Source: Micromonospora sp. NBC_01740
GTDB lineage: Bacteria; Actinomycetota; Actinomycetes; Mycobacteriales; Micromonosporaceae
Length of the DNA stretch: 64,000 bases
NCBI RefSeq assembly: GCF_035920365.1
Contig: NZ_CP109150.1
Coordinates: 1,860,001-1,924,000 of the forward strand
Reading direction: 5' to 3'
Every line of letters starts with the position of its first letter. Within the stretch, counting starts at the first letter, position 1. The notes under the pieces were generated by a model. It was not told the DNA's origin and made no database searches. It worked only from the letters and a program-made list of their open reading frames with translations. Below, piece after piece: positions 16,821-26,252 of the stretch. The translations under genes and the position numbers were made by a program.

Positions 16821-18131
16821 GGGTCGCGCTGGTCCGACGTCTGGCTCGCCGCCACCGCGCGCGGCACCTCGATGTGCGGTGACTTCCTCGCCGCCACGGC
16901 CCTGGCGCTTGCCCTCCAGTCCGCCGGCGCCAGCGGCATCGCCGTGTCCGGACTGCTGTTGGCGGCCACCCTGCCGCTGGTGGTGCTCGCCCCGCTCACC
17001 GGGCGGCTCGCCGACCGGGTGGACAGCCGGAAGCTGCTGGTCGCCGCCGGCCTGGGGCAGGCCGCCGTCTGCGCCCTGCTCGCCTTCGCCACCCACCCGG
17101 CCTTGATCATCGGGCTCGTCGCGCTGCTCGCCTGCGGGCTGGCCGTGACCCACCCCTGCCTGGCGGCGCTGCTGCCGGCGATGGTGCGCCCCGCCGACCT
17201 GCCCCGGGCGAGCGCGATCAGCCAGACGGCCAGCAGCCTGGGCGCGCTCGGCGGCCCGGTACTCGCCGGGCTGCTGGTCGGGCAGTTCGGCGCGCGCGTA
17301 CCCCTGCTCATCGACGCCGGGAGCTACCTCGCCCTGGTGGCCGCGGGCCTGCTGCTGCGCACCCGCAGGGGCGGCCGGCGGACCACGGCCGCACCCGCGT
17401 CCGGGACGGAACGGACCCCGGCGTGGCGGCTGCGCGGCGACCCGCTGCTGCTGGCCGTCGTCGTCAGCACGGCTGCGGTCATCACCGCCGTCGGCGGCAT
17501 CAACGTGGTCGAGGTCTTCTTCATCCGCGAGACCCTCGACAGCTCGCCCACGGTGTACGGGCTGGTCGGTGCCGCCTGGATGGCGGGGATGCTGCCCGGC
17601 AGTTGGCTCTGCGCCCGGCTGGCCCACCGGCTCACCGACGACGGCGCCCTGGTGTACGGGGTGCTGGCGACGCTCGGCGGCATCTGCCTCATGGTGATGG
17701 TTGCCGCCGCCGTGCCCACGGCCGCGCTGCTGGTCCCGCTCTGGCTGGTCGCGGGCGCGGCGAACGGCGGGGAGAACGTCTTCGCCAACCTGCTCACCGC
17801 CCGGCGCGTGCCGGAGGCGTCGCGCGGCCGGGCGTACGCCCTCTACGGCGCGGCCGTGCAGGGCGGCTCGATGGGGGGCTACCTGATCGGGGGCGCCCTG
17901 CTGGCGCTGCTGTCGCCGCGACCCCTGATCGCGGCGGCCGGCGCGGTCGGCCTGCTGGTCGTGGTGGCGTTCGTGCCCGCCGTCGTCCGGTCCGTCCGAC
18001 GGGTCCGGGCGGCCGGCGCCGGGTCGACGGCGGCGACCCGGGCGGGCGGTACGGACGGCGTGCCGGGAGAGGCGAGGGACGGCGACCACCCGGCGGATGC
18101 GGGGTTGGCCACTCCCACCCCGGCCCACTGA
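16803..18131 (+). CDS. MFS exporter
   Basis: About 442 residues from the ATG at 16803 (MSFATDGSRWSDVWLAAT). Around twelve hydrophobic helices are visible, with the loop motif GRLADRVDSRKLL after helix 2, as in MFS drug exporters. The fold resembles enterobactin-exporter/macrolide-efflux MFS proteins (MFS_3). The C-terminal tail of about 45 residues is hydrophilic and Ala/Gly/Arg-rich. It is paired with the upstream winged-helix regulator, so regulated efflux is likely. The substrate is unknown. Confidence 0.88.
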   Translation: MSFATDGSRWSDVWLAATARGTSMCGDFLAATALALALQSAGASGIAVSGLLLAATLPLVVLAPLTGRLADRVDSRKLLVAAGLGQAAVCALLAFATHPALIIGLVALLACGLAVTHPCLAALLPAMVRPADLPRASAISQTASSLGALGGPVLAGLLVGQFGARVPLLIDAGSYLALVAAGLLLRTRRGGRRTTAAPASGTERTPAWRLRGDPLLLAVVVSTAAVITAVGGINVVEVFFIRETLDSSPTVYGLVGAAWMAGMLPGSWLCARLAHRLTDDGALVYGVLATLGGICLMVMVAAAVPTAALLVPLWLVAGAANGGENVFANLLTARRVPEASRGRAYALYGAAVQGGSMGGYLIGGALLALLSPRPLIAAAGAVGLLVVVAFVPAVVRSVRRVRAAGAGSTAATRAGGTDGVPGEARDGDHPADAGLATPTPAH

Positions 18132-19016
<885 letters not shown>

Positions 19017-19047
19017 ACCTCTGGCCGGCCCGGGGCGGTGGGCGGGG

Positions 19048-19995
19048 CTAGGTGGTGGGGCGGAGGAGGGCTTCGGTGATCTTCTGGCAGTTTTTCATGC
19101 CGTACTCGTAGCCCTTGCCGATCGGGTAGCGGACCATCACGCCCATCGTCCAGGTGTCGCCGATGGCCAGGCAGTTGATGTGCATCTCCTGCTCCTTGGT
19201 CCGGTCGATCCAGCCGTTCTTGATGGCGATGGTCTTGCGTTCGGCGGCCGGGAACGCCTTGCGGATGCCGAAGTCGCCGCCGCCCCTGACCAGACGCATC
19301 TCGTTGATCAGCCACTTGGTCCACTTCGGGCCCGCGGCGCGGCCGTCGGCGATGCAGGCGCCCATCCGGGCGGTGTCCCGGGGGGAGAGTTTCGTCCGGC
19401 TCCAGCCGCCGTCGCTGGCGACGCTGCTGTCGGTCAGCTCGCACTTGGAGAGCAGCCGCTTGATCGAGGCGGACCCGCCCAGCGCGTTGTAGAACTGCTG
19501 GGTCCGGGTGTTGTCGCTGTCCCGGATGATCTTCGTGGCGTCGGCCAGCTTGGCGGCGCTCGGGGTCTGGCCGTTCTCGTCGGCGCGGCGCAGGTGGTCG
19601 GCGACGATCCATGCCTTGATCAGCGACGCGGTGGTGCTGGTCTCGTCCATGTTGTCGGAGCCGATGATCTCCCCGGTGCGGCGGTCGAGGACGCTCCAGG
19701 AGTACCAGCCCTCGATGTCCAGGTCGAGTTCCTTGGCCTCGAACGGCAGCGGCTCCGGCTCCGGCGTCGGGCTCGGCGACGGCGAGGGTCGGGAGCTGCG
19801 GTCGCTGGGGGCGGTCGTGGCGCGGTCGGCCGGGCCGGCGGGGGTGCCCCACTCGGCGGCGGCGCGGGACTCGAACGGCGAGCCCGGCAGCAGCCGCAGC
19901 GAGACGAGCACCAGGCAGATGAGGACCACCGCGATGGCGATGAGCCTGCGGGGGGAGGCGTCGGCGGGCTCGTCGGCCCGACGCCGTCGCGTCAT
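19048..19995 (-). CDS. Beta-lactamase-fold serine hydrolase, second of a tandem pair
   Basis: About 315 residues from the ATG at 19995, which shares one base with the stop of the upstream paralogue (TGATG). One N-terminal membrane helix (RLIAIAVVLICLVLVSLRLL) is followed by a Ser/Pro/Thr-rich linker and the catalytic fold. Motifs of penicillin-binding/class A beta-lactamase type are SLIK (S124, K127), SDN (in RDSDNTRT) and KNG (in IAIKNGWID). The expected role is cell-wall D,D-peptidase or a related acyl-serine hydrolase at the outer membrane face. A true beta-lactamase is possible, but KNG replaces the usual KTG/KSG. Longer in-frame starts reading from the paralogue are not credible. Confidence 0.85.
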   Translation of the reverse strand: MTRRRRADEPADASPRRLIAIAVVLICLVLVSLRLLPGSPFESRAAAEWGTPAGPADRATTAPSDRSSRPSPSPSPTPEPEPLPFEAKELDLDIEGWYSWSVLDRRTGEIIGSDNMDETSTTASLIKAWIVADHLRRADENGQTPSAAKLADATKIIRDSDNTRTQQFYNALGGSASIKRLLSKCELTDSSVASDGGWSRTKLSPRDTARMGACIADGRAAGPKWTKWLINEMRLVRGGGDFGIRKAFPAAERKTIAIKNGWIDRTKEQEMHINCLAIGDTWTMGVMVRYPIGKGYEYGMKNCQKITEALLRPTT

Positions 19996-20951
19996 CAGAG
20001 CTTCCCGGCGGGCTGCTGAGGCACCTTGAGGGCGGCGCCCGGCTGCGGAGTCACGAGCTGGCTGGCGACCGAGGCGCAGACCTGCGCGCCGTAGTTCAGC
20101 CCGCTCTTCTGCGGGTAGCGGAGCATCACCGCGAGGCTCCACCTGTCGGTCACCGCGAGGCAGTTCACGTGCCAGTTGCCGTCGTAGTTGAGCGGGGTCC
20201 AGCCGTTCTTCATGCTGACCGGGCCCTGGCTGACGATCGACTGGGGGAGGCCGTCGATGATGCCCCAACGGCCGCCGCCGAAGCGGGGATTCTGGTCCTT
20301 GGCGGCCGTGCTGCCCCTGACCTTGCTCATCTCGTCCAGCAGGAGCTTCGTCCACTTGGGGCCGGCGGCCGTGCCGTCGGCGATGCAGTCGCCGAGCCGG
20401 ACGGCGTCACGCGGGGACATCCGCGTGAAGCTCCACCAGCCCACGTAACCGGGCACGTTGCCCGGCTTGGTGTCGGTGAGCTTGCAGGTGCTGACCATCC
20501 GCCTGATCGTGCCGGCCCGGCCCGCCGCGCTGTAGAGGGCGTTGGCGGCGTCGTCGTTGCTGTCCCGGATGGCGGTGGTGATCTGCTTCTTCCGCTCGGC
20601 CGGCAGCGGCTTGTCGCCGAGCTGGTTGAGGTAGTCCGCCGCGAACCAGGCCTTGATCATCGACTCGGTGGAGCTGGTCGAGGCCAGGTTCTTCGACCCG
20701 GAGATCTCGCCGGTCTCCCGGTCCATCAGCGCCCACGAGAAGAACTCGCCCTTGAAGTTCACCGTGACCGGGCCGGCGGCCAGGGTCGGCGGCGGGGGCG
20801 GGGTGGGCGCGGGGGCCGCGACGCTTCCGCCGCCGCTCCCGCCGCTCGCGGCGTCGTCGCCGGCGAGTCGGGCGTACGCGGCCGGAACGAGCAGGCCGCC
20901 ACCGAGGAGGACCGCCACGACGGCGAGCACCAGGGTCACGCGGGATCGCAT
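19995..20951 (-). CDS. Beta-lactamase-fold serine hydrolase, first of a tandem pair
   Basis: 318 residues. A signal or anchor helix (VTLVLAVVAVLLGGGLLVPAAYA) and a Gly/Pro-rich linker precede a domain clearly related to the downstream protein: shared blocks include RETGEI, SMIKAWFAADYL, MSPRDAVRLGDCIADG, AAGPKWTK and MKNGW. The nucleophile motif SMIK is S97/K100 and KNG is kept, but the SDN box reads SND (RDSNDDAA). The order of the Asn and Asp is swapped relative to its neighbour, which may alter acylation. It begins a two-gene operon with TGATG coupling. Its promoter must lie in the 360-base divergent gap before paaA. Confidence 0.83.
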   Translation of the reverse strand: MRSRVTLVLAVVAVLLGGGLLVPAAYARLAGDDAASGGSGGGSVAAPAPTPPPPPTLAAGPVTVNFKGEFFSWALMDRETGEISGSKNLASTSSTESMIKAWFAADYLNQLGDKPLPAERKKQITTAIRDSNDDAANALYSAAGRAGTIRRMVSTCKLTDTKPGNVPGYVGWWSFTRMSPRDAVRLGDCIADGTAAGPKWTKLLLDEMSKVRGSTAAKDQNPRFGGGRWGIIDGLPQSIVSQGPVSMKNGWTPLNYDGNWHVNCLAVTDRWSLAVMLRYPQKSGLNYGAQVCASVASQLVTPQPGAALKVPQQPAGKL

Positions 20952-21311
20952 GAGTGGGTGAGCTCCAGATGTCAGGCCGGGGGGACCGGCTGGTTGTCGG
21001 ACGGATCGGCGGCTGGCCGAGGGCCGGGGGGATCCGCCCTCCGTGTTTCTCGGGCGATCGTCGGCAGCCGATCGGTGTGACGGGGGAAGTCTACGTGCGG
21101 ATCGGCGGCGCGCCAGGACCCGACACCTGGCAACTTGCCATGTAGGCGGGATATCGAGCCGCTATGCGGCTGTTGAGAGGATTCACCTTCTCATCGTGAC
21201 CCAAGTCATAGTTTGCCCGGCTGCCGGAGTCCCCGCCCCGTGCCGAAACAGTCTCCGGAAACCTGTTACACCCTCTGGTGTCCCGAGAGGCGAGCTGTAA
21301 CACTTGACCTC
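20952..21311. other. Divergent intergenic region, serine hydrolases / paaA
   Basis: A 360-base gap without a convincing gene. It must hold the promoters of the minus-strand serine-hydrolase pair and of paaABCDE. The right part (about 21140-21300) is less GC-rich and contains a dyad just before paaA (listed separately). Short frames here lack ribosome-binding sites and coding character. I cannot assign -10/-35 boxes with confidence. Confidence 0.6.
21264..21302 (+). promoter_or_regulatory. Nested dyad before paaA, candidate operator
   Basis: TGTTACA at 21264-21270 and TGTAACA at 21296-21302 form an outer inverted repeat ending nine bases before the paaA ATG. Inside it sits ACACC-CTCT-GGTGT, and the left part (CCTCT) can also pair with AGAGG further in. 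The position suits a repressor of phenylacetate genes such as a PaaR-type protein; no such gene is adjacent. An RNA hairpin is the alternative. Confidence 0.45.
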
Positions 21312-22379
21312 ATGTATGGCAACGACTTCTCCGCCGAGGACGCACCCGGCGGTGGCCTGCTCGGCGAGGTCGAGGCGGCGGAGGCGGCCCTGCGGGAGGC
21401 CGCCGCACGTGGCCGCCGGGGCGGCGCCCCCGGCGCGGACGATGACCTCGAGGCGTACTTCGCCGAGGTCATCGACGCCGACCAGAAGATCGAGCCGCGC
21501 GACTGGATGCCCGAGGCGTACCGCAAGACGCTGATCCGGCAGATCGCGCAGCACGCGCACTCCGAGATCATCGGCATGCAGCCGGAGGGCAACTGGATCA
21601 GCCGCGCCCCCTCGCTCAAGCGCAAGGCGATCCTGCTGGCCAAGGTGCAGGACGAGGCCGGCCACGGCCTCTACCTCTACGCCGCCGCCGAGACCCTCGG
21701 GATCAGCCGGGACGAGCTGGTCGAGCTGCTGCTCAACGGCCGGCAGAAGTACAGCTCGATCTTCAACTACCCCACCCTGACCTGGGCCGACGTGGGCGCC
21801 ATCGGCTGGCTGGTGGACGGCGCCGCCATCGTCAACCAGGTCCCGCTCTGCCGCTGCTCCTACGGGCCGTACGCGCGGGCGATGATCCGGGTCTGCAAGG
21901 AGGAGTCGTTCCACCAGCGGCAGGGCTACGAGATCCTGCACACGCTCGCGCACGGCACGCCGGCGCAGAAGGCGATGGCGCAGGACGCCCTCGACCGCTG
22001 GTGGTACCCGTCGCTGGCGATGTTCGGCCCGCCGGACACCGACTCCACCCACTCGGCGCAGTCCATGGCCTGGAAGATCAAGCGCTTCTCCAACGACGAG
22101 CTGCGCCAGCGCTTCGTGGACATGTGCGTGCAGCAGGCGGAGATCCTCGGCCTGACGATCCCGGATCCCGACCTGCGCTGGAACGAGTCCCGGCAGTCGT
22201 ACGACTTCACCCAGCCCGACTACGACGAGCTGATGCGGGTGATCAAGGGCAACGGCCCGTGCAACCGGCAGCGGATGGAGCACCGGCGCCGCGCCCACGA
22301 CGACGGCGCGTGGGTGCGGGAGGCCGCCGCGGCGTACGCCGCCAAGCGGGTGGAGCAGAAGGAGAAGGTAGCGGCGTGA
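21312..22379 (+). CDS. paaA: Phenylacetyl-CoA epoxidase catalytic subunit PaaA
   Basis: About 355 residues from the ATG at 21312 ([10 protein letters not shown]). PaaA carries the di-iron centre that epoxidises phenylacetyl-CoA in aerobic phenylacetate breakdown. Typical blocks are present: [38 protein letters not shown] (a ligand Glu and His in DEAGH) and [14 protein letters not shown] (a second Glu/His pair). The N-terminus has about 30 extra Ala/Gly-rich residues before the fold, as in other actinobacteria. It leads the paaABCDE operon; its stop overlaps the paaB GTG. Confidence 0.95.
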   Translation: MYGNDFSAEDAPGGGLLGEVEAAEAALREAAARGRRGGAPGADDDLEAYFAEVIDADQKIEPRDWMPEAYRKTLIRQIAQHAHSEIIGMQPEGNWISRAPSLKRKAILLAKVQDEAGHGLYLYAAAETLGISRDELVELLLNGRQKYSSIFNYPTLTWADVGAIGWLVDGAAIVNQVPLCRCSYGPYARAMIRVCKEESFHQRQGYEILHTLAHGTPAQKAMAQDALDRWWYPSLAMFGPPDTDSTHSAQSMAWKIKRFSNDELRQRFVDMCVQQAEILGLTIPDPDLRWNESRQSYDFTQPDYDELMRVIKGNGPCNRQRMEHRRRAHDDGAWVREAAAAYAAKRVEQKEKVAA

Positions 22380-22696
22380 GCGAGCGTAGCGAGCGGACGG
22401 ACCAGCGCGGCGTGAGCGGTCCTTCGCCCTTGTGGGAGGTCTTCGTGCGGGCGCGGCGCGGGTTGTCGCACACCCACGTCGGCAGCCTGCACGCCCCCGA
22501 CGCCGAGCTGGCCCTGCGCAACGCGCGGGACCTCTACACCCGCCGCCAGGAGGGCGTCTCCATCTGGGTGGTGCCGGCGGGCGCGATCACCGCGTCCAGC
22601 CCCGACGAGAAGGACGCCTTCTTCGACCCGGCGGCCGACAAGGTCTACCGGCATCCCACCTTCTACGACGTGCCGGACGGGGTGGCCCACCTGTGA
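22376..22696 (+). CDS. paaB: Phenylacetyl-CoA epoxidase subunit PaaB
   Basis: About 106 residues if begun at the GTG overlapping the paaA stop. A second in-frame GTG at 22412 gives [17 protein letters not shown], closer to ordinary PaaB N-termini. The intervening 12 codons ([12 protein letters not shown]) come from a repeat that resembles the other linkers in this operon, so the native start may be 22412. The core [26 protein letters not shown] and later [16 protein letters not shown] are diagnostic of PaaB, a small structural subunit of the epoxidase. Reading continues without a stop across the linker, unlike the other junctions. Confidence 0.92.
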   Translation: MSERSERTDQRGVSGPSPLWEVFVRARRGLSHTHVGSLHAPDAELALRNARDLYTRRQEGVSIWVVPAGAITASSPDEKDAFFDPAADKVYRHPTFYDVPDGVAHL

Positions 22697-22767
22697 GCGA
22701 GCGAACCGTTCGGCCCAGCACCGGGGCGCGTCGCGCCGCCGCCGAGCGGAGCGAGGTGGCGGCGTGA
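22693..22767 (+). repeat. Linker mini-ORF between paaB and paaC
   Basis: The 67-base gap is an open frame of 24 codons, starting at a GTG that overlaps the paaB stop and ending at a TGA that overlaps the paaC GTG. The peptide begins [11 protein letters not shown] and ends AAAERSEVAA. Parts such as GAGCGGAGCGAG recur in the nuoM-nuoN linker and resemble the paaA-paaB linker. It probably passes ribosomes from paaB to paaC; a function for the peptide is doubtful. Confidence 0.6.
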
Positions 22768-23489
22768 ACGGCCCCTTCGACTTCGCCCTCGCCCTCGGCG
22801 ACGACGCGCTCGTCGCGGCGCAGCGGCTGGCCGAGTGGACCACCCGCGCGCCGGAGATGGAGGAGGACATCGCGCTGGCCAACATCGCCCTCGACCAGCT
22901 CGGCGCGGCCCGGCTCCTGCTGTCGTACGCGGGCGAGGTGGAGAGCGCCGGCCGGGACGAGGACGCGCTGGCGTTCCTCCGCGACGACCGGGAGTTCCGC
23001 AACTGCCTGCTCGTGGAGCTGCCCAACGGCGACTTCGCGGTCACCATGGCGAAGCTGCTCTTCCTGGCGGCCTACCAGCTTCCGCTCTACACCGCGCTGG
23101 CCGGCTGCGCCGACGAGCGGCTGGCCGCGATCGGGGCCAAGGCCCGCAAGGAGTCGGCCTACCACCTCGACCACGCCTCGACGTGGGTGCGGCGGCTCGG
23201 CGACGGCACCGAGGAGTCGCACCGGCGCATGCAGGCGGCGGTCGACCAGGTCTGGCCGTACGTGCACGAGCTGTTCGCCCCCGACCCGGCGGCGCCGGTC
23301 GACCCGGCCACCCTGCGGGCCGACTTCGACGCCACCGTCGGCGCCGTGCTGGACGAGGCCACGCTGACCCGGCCGGAGTCCGGCTGGGCGCCGGGCGGCG
23401 GGCGGGACGGCGTGCACACCGAGCACCTGTCCTTCCTGCTCGCCGAGATGCAGGTGCTGCACCGCGCCCACCCCGGAGCGCACTGGTGA
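22764..23489 (+). CDS. paaC: Phenylacetyl-CoA epoxidase subunit PaaC
   Basis: 241 residues from the GTG at 22764. PaaC is the ferritin-like structural partner of PaaA. Family blocks include RLAEWTTRAPEMEEDIALANIALDQLGAARLLL, RDDREFRNCLLVELPNGDFA and KESAYHLDHASTWVRRLGDGTEESHRRMQ. Length is typical. It is joined to both neighbours by short repeat-derived open frames rather than by direct overlap, which is unusual for this operon type. Confidence 0.94.
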   Translation: MNGPFDFALALGDDALVAAQRLAEWTTRAPEMEEDIALANIALDQLGAARLLLSYAGEVESAGRDEDALAFLRDDREFRNCLLVELPNGDFAVTMAKLLFLAAYQLPLYTALAGCADERLAAIGAKARKESAYHLDHASTWVRRLGDGTEESHRRMQAAVDQVWPYVHELFAPDPAAPVDPATLRADFDATVGAVLDEATLTRPESGWAPGGGRDGVHTEHLSFLLAEMQVLHRAHPGAHW

Positions 23490-23548
23490 GCGTGAGGAGT
23501 GCAGCGCAGCGGAGCCCCGCAGTCGCGAACGGAAGGCGGCACTGGTGA
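23486..23548 (+). repeat. Linker mini-ORF between paaC and paaD (dispersed repeat)
   Basis: A 20-codon open frame starts on the paaC stop (GTGA) and stops on the paaD start (GTGA). It contains AGCCCCGCAGTCGCGAACG, the core also found in the nuoC-nuoD and nuoM-nuoN linkers (peptide core SPAVAN). The bases GCACTGGTGA occur at both ends, as if the target had been duplicated on insertion. Confidence 0.7.
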
Positions 23549-24018
23549 CTCCGCGGGAGGCTGTGGCGGCGGTGGTGGATCCGGAGATCCGGGTGGTCAC
23601 CATCGACGACCTCGGCATCCTGCGGGCGGTCGACGAGGACCCGGCGACCGGCCGGGTGGTCGTGACCATCACCCCCACCTACACCGGCTGCCCGGCGATG
23701 GACGTGATCCGCGCCGACATCCGGCGGGCGCTGGCCGCCGCCGGGCGTCCCGAGGCCGACGTGCGGACCGTCTACAGCCCGGCGTGGAGCACCGACTGGA
23801 TCTCCGACGCCGGCCGGGCCAAGCTCGCCGCCGCCGGCATCGCCCCGCCGTCGCCCGTACGCGCCGACAACGTGGTGCCGCTGACCCTCGCCGTCCGCTG
23901 CCCGCGCTGCGGCTCGCCCGAGACCGAGCAGGTCAGCCGCTTCGGCTCGACCGCGTGCAAGGCGCTCTGGCGCTGCCGTTCCTGCCGTGAACCCTTCGAC
24001 CACCTGAAGGCGCTGTGA
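23545..24018 (+). CDS. paaD: Phenylacetyl-CoA epoxidase accessory protein PaaD
   Basis: 157 residues from the GTG at 23545. The N-terminal MIP18/DUF59 domain (AAVVDPEIRVVTIDDLGILRAV; TPTYTGCPAMDVI) is followed by a C-terminal zinc ribbon with CPRCG and CRSC pairs. PaaD is thought to help assemble iron-sulfur or di-iron centres of the epoxidase. Its stop overlaps the paaE start (GTGA). Confidence 0.93.
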   Translation: MTPREAVAAVVDPEIRVVTIDDLGILRAVDEDPATGRVVVTITPTYTGCPAMDVIRADIRRALAAAGRPEADVRTVYSPAWSTDWISDAGRAKLAAAGIAPPSPVRADNVVPLTLAVRCPRCGSPETEQVSRFGSTACKALWRCRSCREPFDHLKAL

Positions 24019-25124
24019 CTGTCACCATCACCCGCCCGGTCCGTCGCCGGCCGGTCTTCCACCCGCTGTCCGTCGCCGCCGTCGACCGGCTCACCGACGA
24101 CGCCGTGGCGGTCACCTTCGCCGTGCCGGCGGAGCTGCGCGAGACGTTCGCGTTCTCCGCCGGCCAGCACCTCACCGTCCGCCGCCCCGGCGCCGCCGGT
24201 GAGGACGTGCGGCGGTCGTACTCCATCTGCTCCACGCCCGACGACCTGGCCCGGCACGGCCGGTTGCGGATCGGCGTGCGGGAGATTCCCGGCGGCGCGT
24301 TCTCCGCCTTCGCCTGCGGCGCGCTGCGCGGCGGCGACACGATCGAGGTGCTGCCGCCGCTCGGGCACTTCACCACGGCCCTCGCGCCGGACCGGGCCCG
24401 CCACTACGGCGCGGTGGTCGCCGGCTCGGGCATCACCCCGGTGCTCGCGCTGGTCGCGACGGCGCTCGCCGTCGAGCCGGCCAGCACGTTCACGCTGGTG
24501 TACGGCAACCGCACGGCGAACACGGTGATGTTCGCCGAGGAGTTGGCCGACCTGAAGGACCGGTGGCCCACCCGGCTGCACCTGGTGCACGTGCTCTCCC
24601 GGGAACAGGGCGAGTCGGCGCTGCTCTCCGGCCGGATCGACGCCGACCGGCTGGGCCGGCTGCTGGACACCGTCGTGCCCGGTGACACCGTCGACGAGTG
24701 GTTCCTCTGTGGCCCGTACGACATGGTGGTGGACGCCCGGGAGGTGCTCGCCGCGCGCGGCGTGCCGGAGTCGGCGGTGCACACGGAGCTGTTCCACGTC
24801 GCCGAGGCCCCGGCACCACCGCGACGCCCGGCCGACGAGCCGGGGGGCGGCGCCGAGGTGACCATCCTGCTCGACGGCCGGTCGTCGCGTTTCACGATGC
24901 GGCGCGACGAGCGGGTGCTGGACGCGGCGCTGAAGGTGCGCGGCGAGCTGCCCTACGCCTGCAAGGGCGGGGTCTGCTCCACCTGCAAGGCCAAGGTGGT
25001 CGACGGCGCGGTCACGATGGCCCGCAACTACGCGCTGGAGCCGGACGAGGTGGCCGCCGGCTACGTCCTCACCTGCCAGTCCAGCCCGACGACCGACCGG
25101 CTCACCGTCGACTACGACGCCTGA
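24015..25124 (+). CDS. paaE: Phenylacetyl-CoA epoxidase reductase PaaE
   Basis: 369 residues from an overlapping GTG. An FAD-binding domain (RRSYSICS flavin motif) is followed by an NAD(P)H-binding domain (VVAGSGITPVLALVATAL) and a C-terminal plant-type 2Fe-2S ferredoxin domain with Cys ligands in CKGGVCSTCK (about residues 316-324) and LTCQS. It passes electrons from NADPH to the PaaA di-iron site. It is the last gene of the operon, and a hairpin follows 6 bases after the stop. The ring-opening and beta-oxidation genes and paaK are not in this window. Confidence 0.94.
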   Translation: MTVTITRPVRRRPVFHPLSVAAVDRLTDDAVAVTFAVPAELRETFAFSAGQHLTVRRPGAAGEDVRRSYSICSTPDDLARHGRLRIGVREIPGGAFSAFACGALRGGDTIEVLPPLGHFTTALAPDRARHYGAVVAGSGITPVLALVATALAVEPASTFTLVYGNRTANTVMFAEELADLKDRWPTRLHLVHVLSREQGESALLSGRIDADRLGRLLDTVVPGDTVDEWFLCGPYDMVVDAREVLAARGVPESAVHTELFHVAEAPAPPRRPADEPGGGAEVTILLDGRSSRFTMRRDERVLDAALKVRGELPYACKGGVCSTCKAKVVDGAVTMARNYALEPDEVAAGYVLTCQSSPTTDRLTVDYDA

Positions 25125-25130
25125 CCGGTC

Positions 25131-25150
25131 CGCCCGCCGCTCGGCGGGCG
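25131..25150 (+). terminator. Hairpin after paaE
   Basis: CGCCCGCCG and CGGCGGGCG form a perfect nine-base stem around a two-base loop, right after the paaE stop and before the convergent amidase gene. It is a probable terminator without a U-tract. Confidence 0.5.
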
Positions 25151-25210
25151 CAGCCGGGTCGGCGGGTCGGCGCAGGCACCGCGTCGCACCCGCCGACCCC
25201 CTGCGTGCGG

Positions 25211-25975
25211 TCAGCTCGGGGCCTTGACCTGGCCGTCGTAGGCGATGCTGCGCCACAGGTCGAACTGGCGGTCGTTGCCGACCAGCGGGTTGCCGGCCAG
25301 CGCGACGGCGGCGTGCACCTCCTCGTCGTTGCGGAGCTGGCGGAAGTAGCCGGGTCCGACGAGGGCGATGCCGCGGCCGGGTGACTGGATGAGCTTCATG
25401 TCGTTCTCCGTGAGGTCGAGGGGTGGGTTGCCGGCGAGCTGGCGGGCCACGTCGGCGCGCATCGAGTCCAGGTCGATGAACGACGGGTCGATCTTGCCGC
25501 TGGTGCTGGTCTCCCGGTGGCCCCGGGCGTGGCTGGCGTCGCGGCCGAGCCGCCGCAGCACGGCGGCGGTGGCGAGCACCGAGGCGCTGTACTGGGCGCC
25601 GGTCATGGCCTGGTTGACCCCGTTGTAGTCGATCTCCCAGCCGACCATCAGGGTGTTGCCGTCGCCGGCCGGGATGGGGCCGCTGCCGCGGCTGACGCCG
25701 GCGTGGTTGGCCCGCCCGCCGGAGATGACGTGGAAGACGCCGTGGTGGTCGACCAGGGCCTGGCAGAGCGGGCCGGGCAGGTCGGAGCGGCCGTTGATGC
25801 AGATGTTCAGGGCGGGGTGCGGGTTGCCGGCGCTGGAGGTGGCGGCGGTGTGGTGCCAGAGCACGCCGATCGGATTGAACGAGCTGCCGGAGACCCGGCC
25901 GAGCCAGTTGCCGTGCTCCACCACCGTGACGCCGGCGGCGCGGAGCACGTCGGCGAGCCAGGGGATGGTCGCCAT
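25211..25975 (-). CDS. N-acetylmuramoyl-L-alanine amidase-type protein
   Basis: About 254 residues from the ATG at 25975 (MATIPWLADVLRAAG). Blocks such as GVLWHHTAATSS, LCQALVDHHGVFHVISGGRANHAG, TLMVGWEIDYNG and ARGHRETS match the amidase_2/PGRP zinc amidases; likely zinc ligands are the first His pair and the His in RGHRE. The C-terminal 60 residues (NDMKLIQSPGRGIALVGPGYFRQL) form a separate small domain. There is no signal peptide in this reading, so it could be phage-like or exported by another route. In-frame starts up to 26146 exist but add a low-complexity N-terminus. The start lies in an 11-base tandem repeat. Confidence 0.82.
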   Translation of the reverse strand: MATIPWLADVLRAAGVTVVEHGNWLGRVSGSSFNPIGVLWHHTAATSSAGNPHPALNICINGRSDLPGPLCQALVDHHGVFHVISGGRANHAGVSRGSGPIPAGDGNTLMVGWEIDYNGVNQAMTGAQYSASVLATAAVLRRLGRDASHARGHRETSTSGKIDPSFIDLDSMRADVARQLAGNPPLDLTENDMKLIQSPGRGIALVGPGYFRQLRNDEEVHAAVALAGNPLVGNDRQFDLWRSIAYDGQVKAPS

Positions 25976-26140
25976 CAGGTTGCCATCAGGTCGGCGAGGC
26001 GACGTAGGGGAGGACGGGTGGGGGAAGACGTCTTCACGATCATTCACGAATGTTAATGGTTCGATGGGTGCGTCGGGAGGGACTGATCGCGGCGGTCGAG
26101 CGGGGCGGTGCGGCGACCGCCCAACATCTATATTCCAGTC

Positions 26141-26158
26141 CGTCACCGACAGGTGACG
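26141..26158. promoter_or_regulatory. Small dyad in the amidase / trypsin-like intergenic region
   Basis: CGTCACC and GGTGACG form a perfect 7-base inverted repeat with a 4-base spacer, about 95 bases before the trypsin-like gene. An AT-rich CATCTATATTCC, which could serve as a -10 element, lies about 10 bases to its left. It may be an operator in the divergent 277-base gap; the binding protein is unknown. Confidence 0.35.
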
Positions 26159-26252
26159 CGGCCGACCGTGCGCCCCGGGCAGACCGGCGGGTCGAGCCGG
26201 CCGGTGCCGGAGCGCGGGTGGCCGGCCGCCGTGCCCGAGGAACGGAGAGTCG

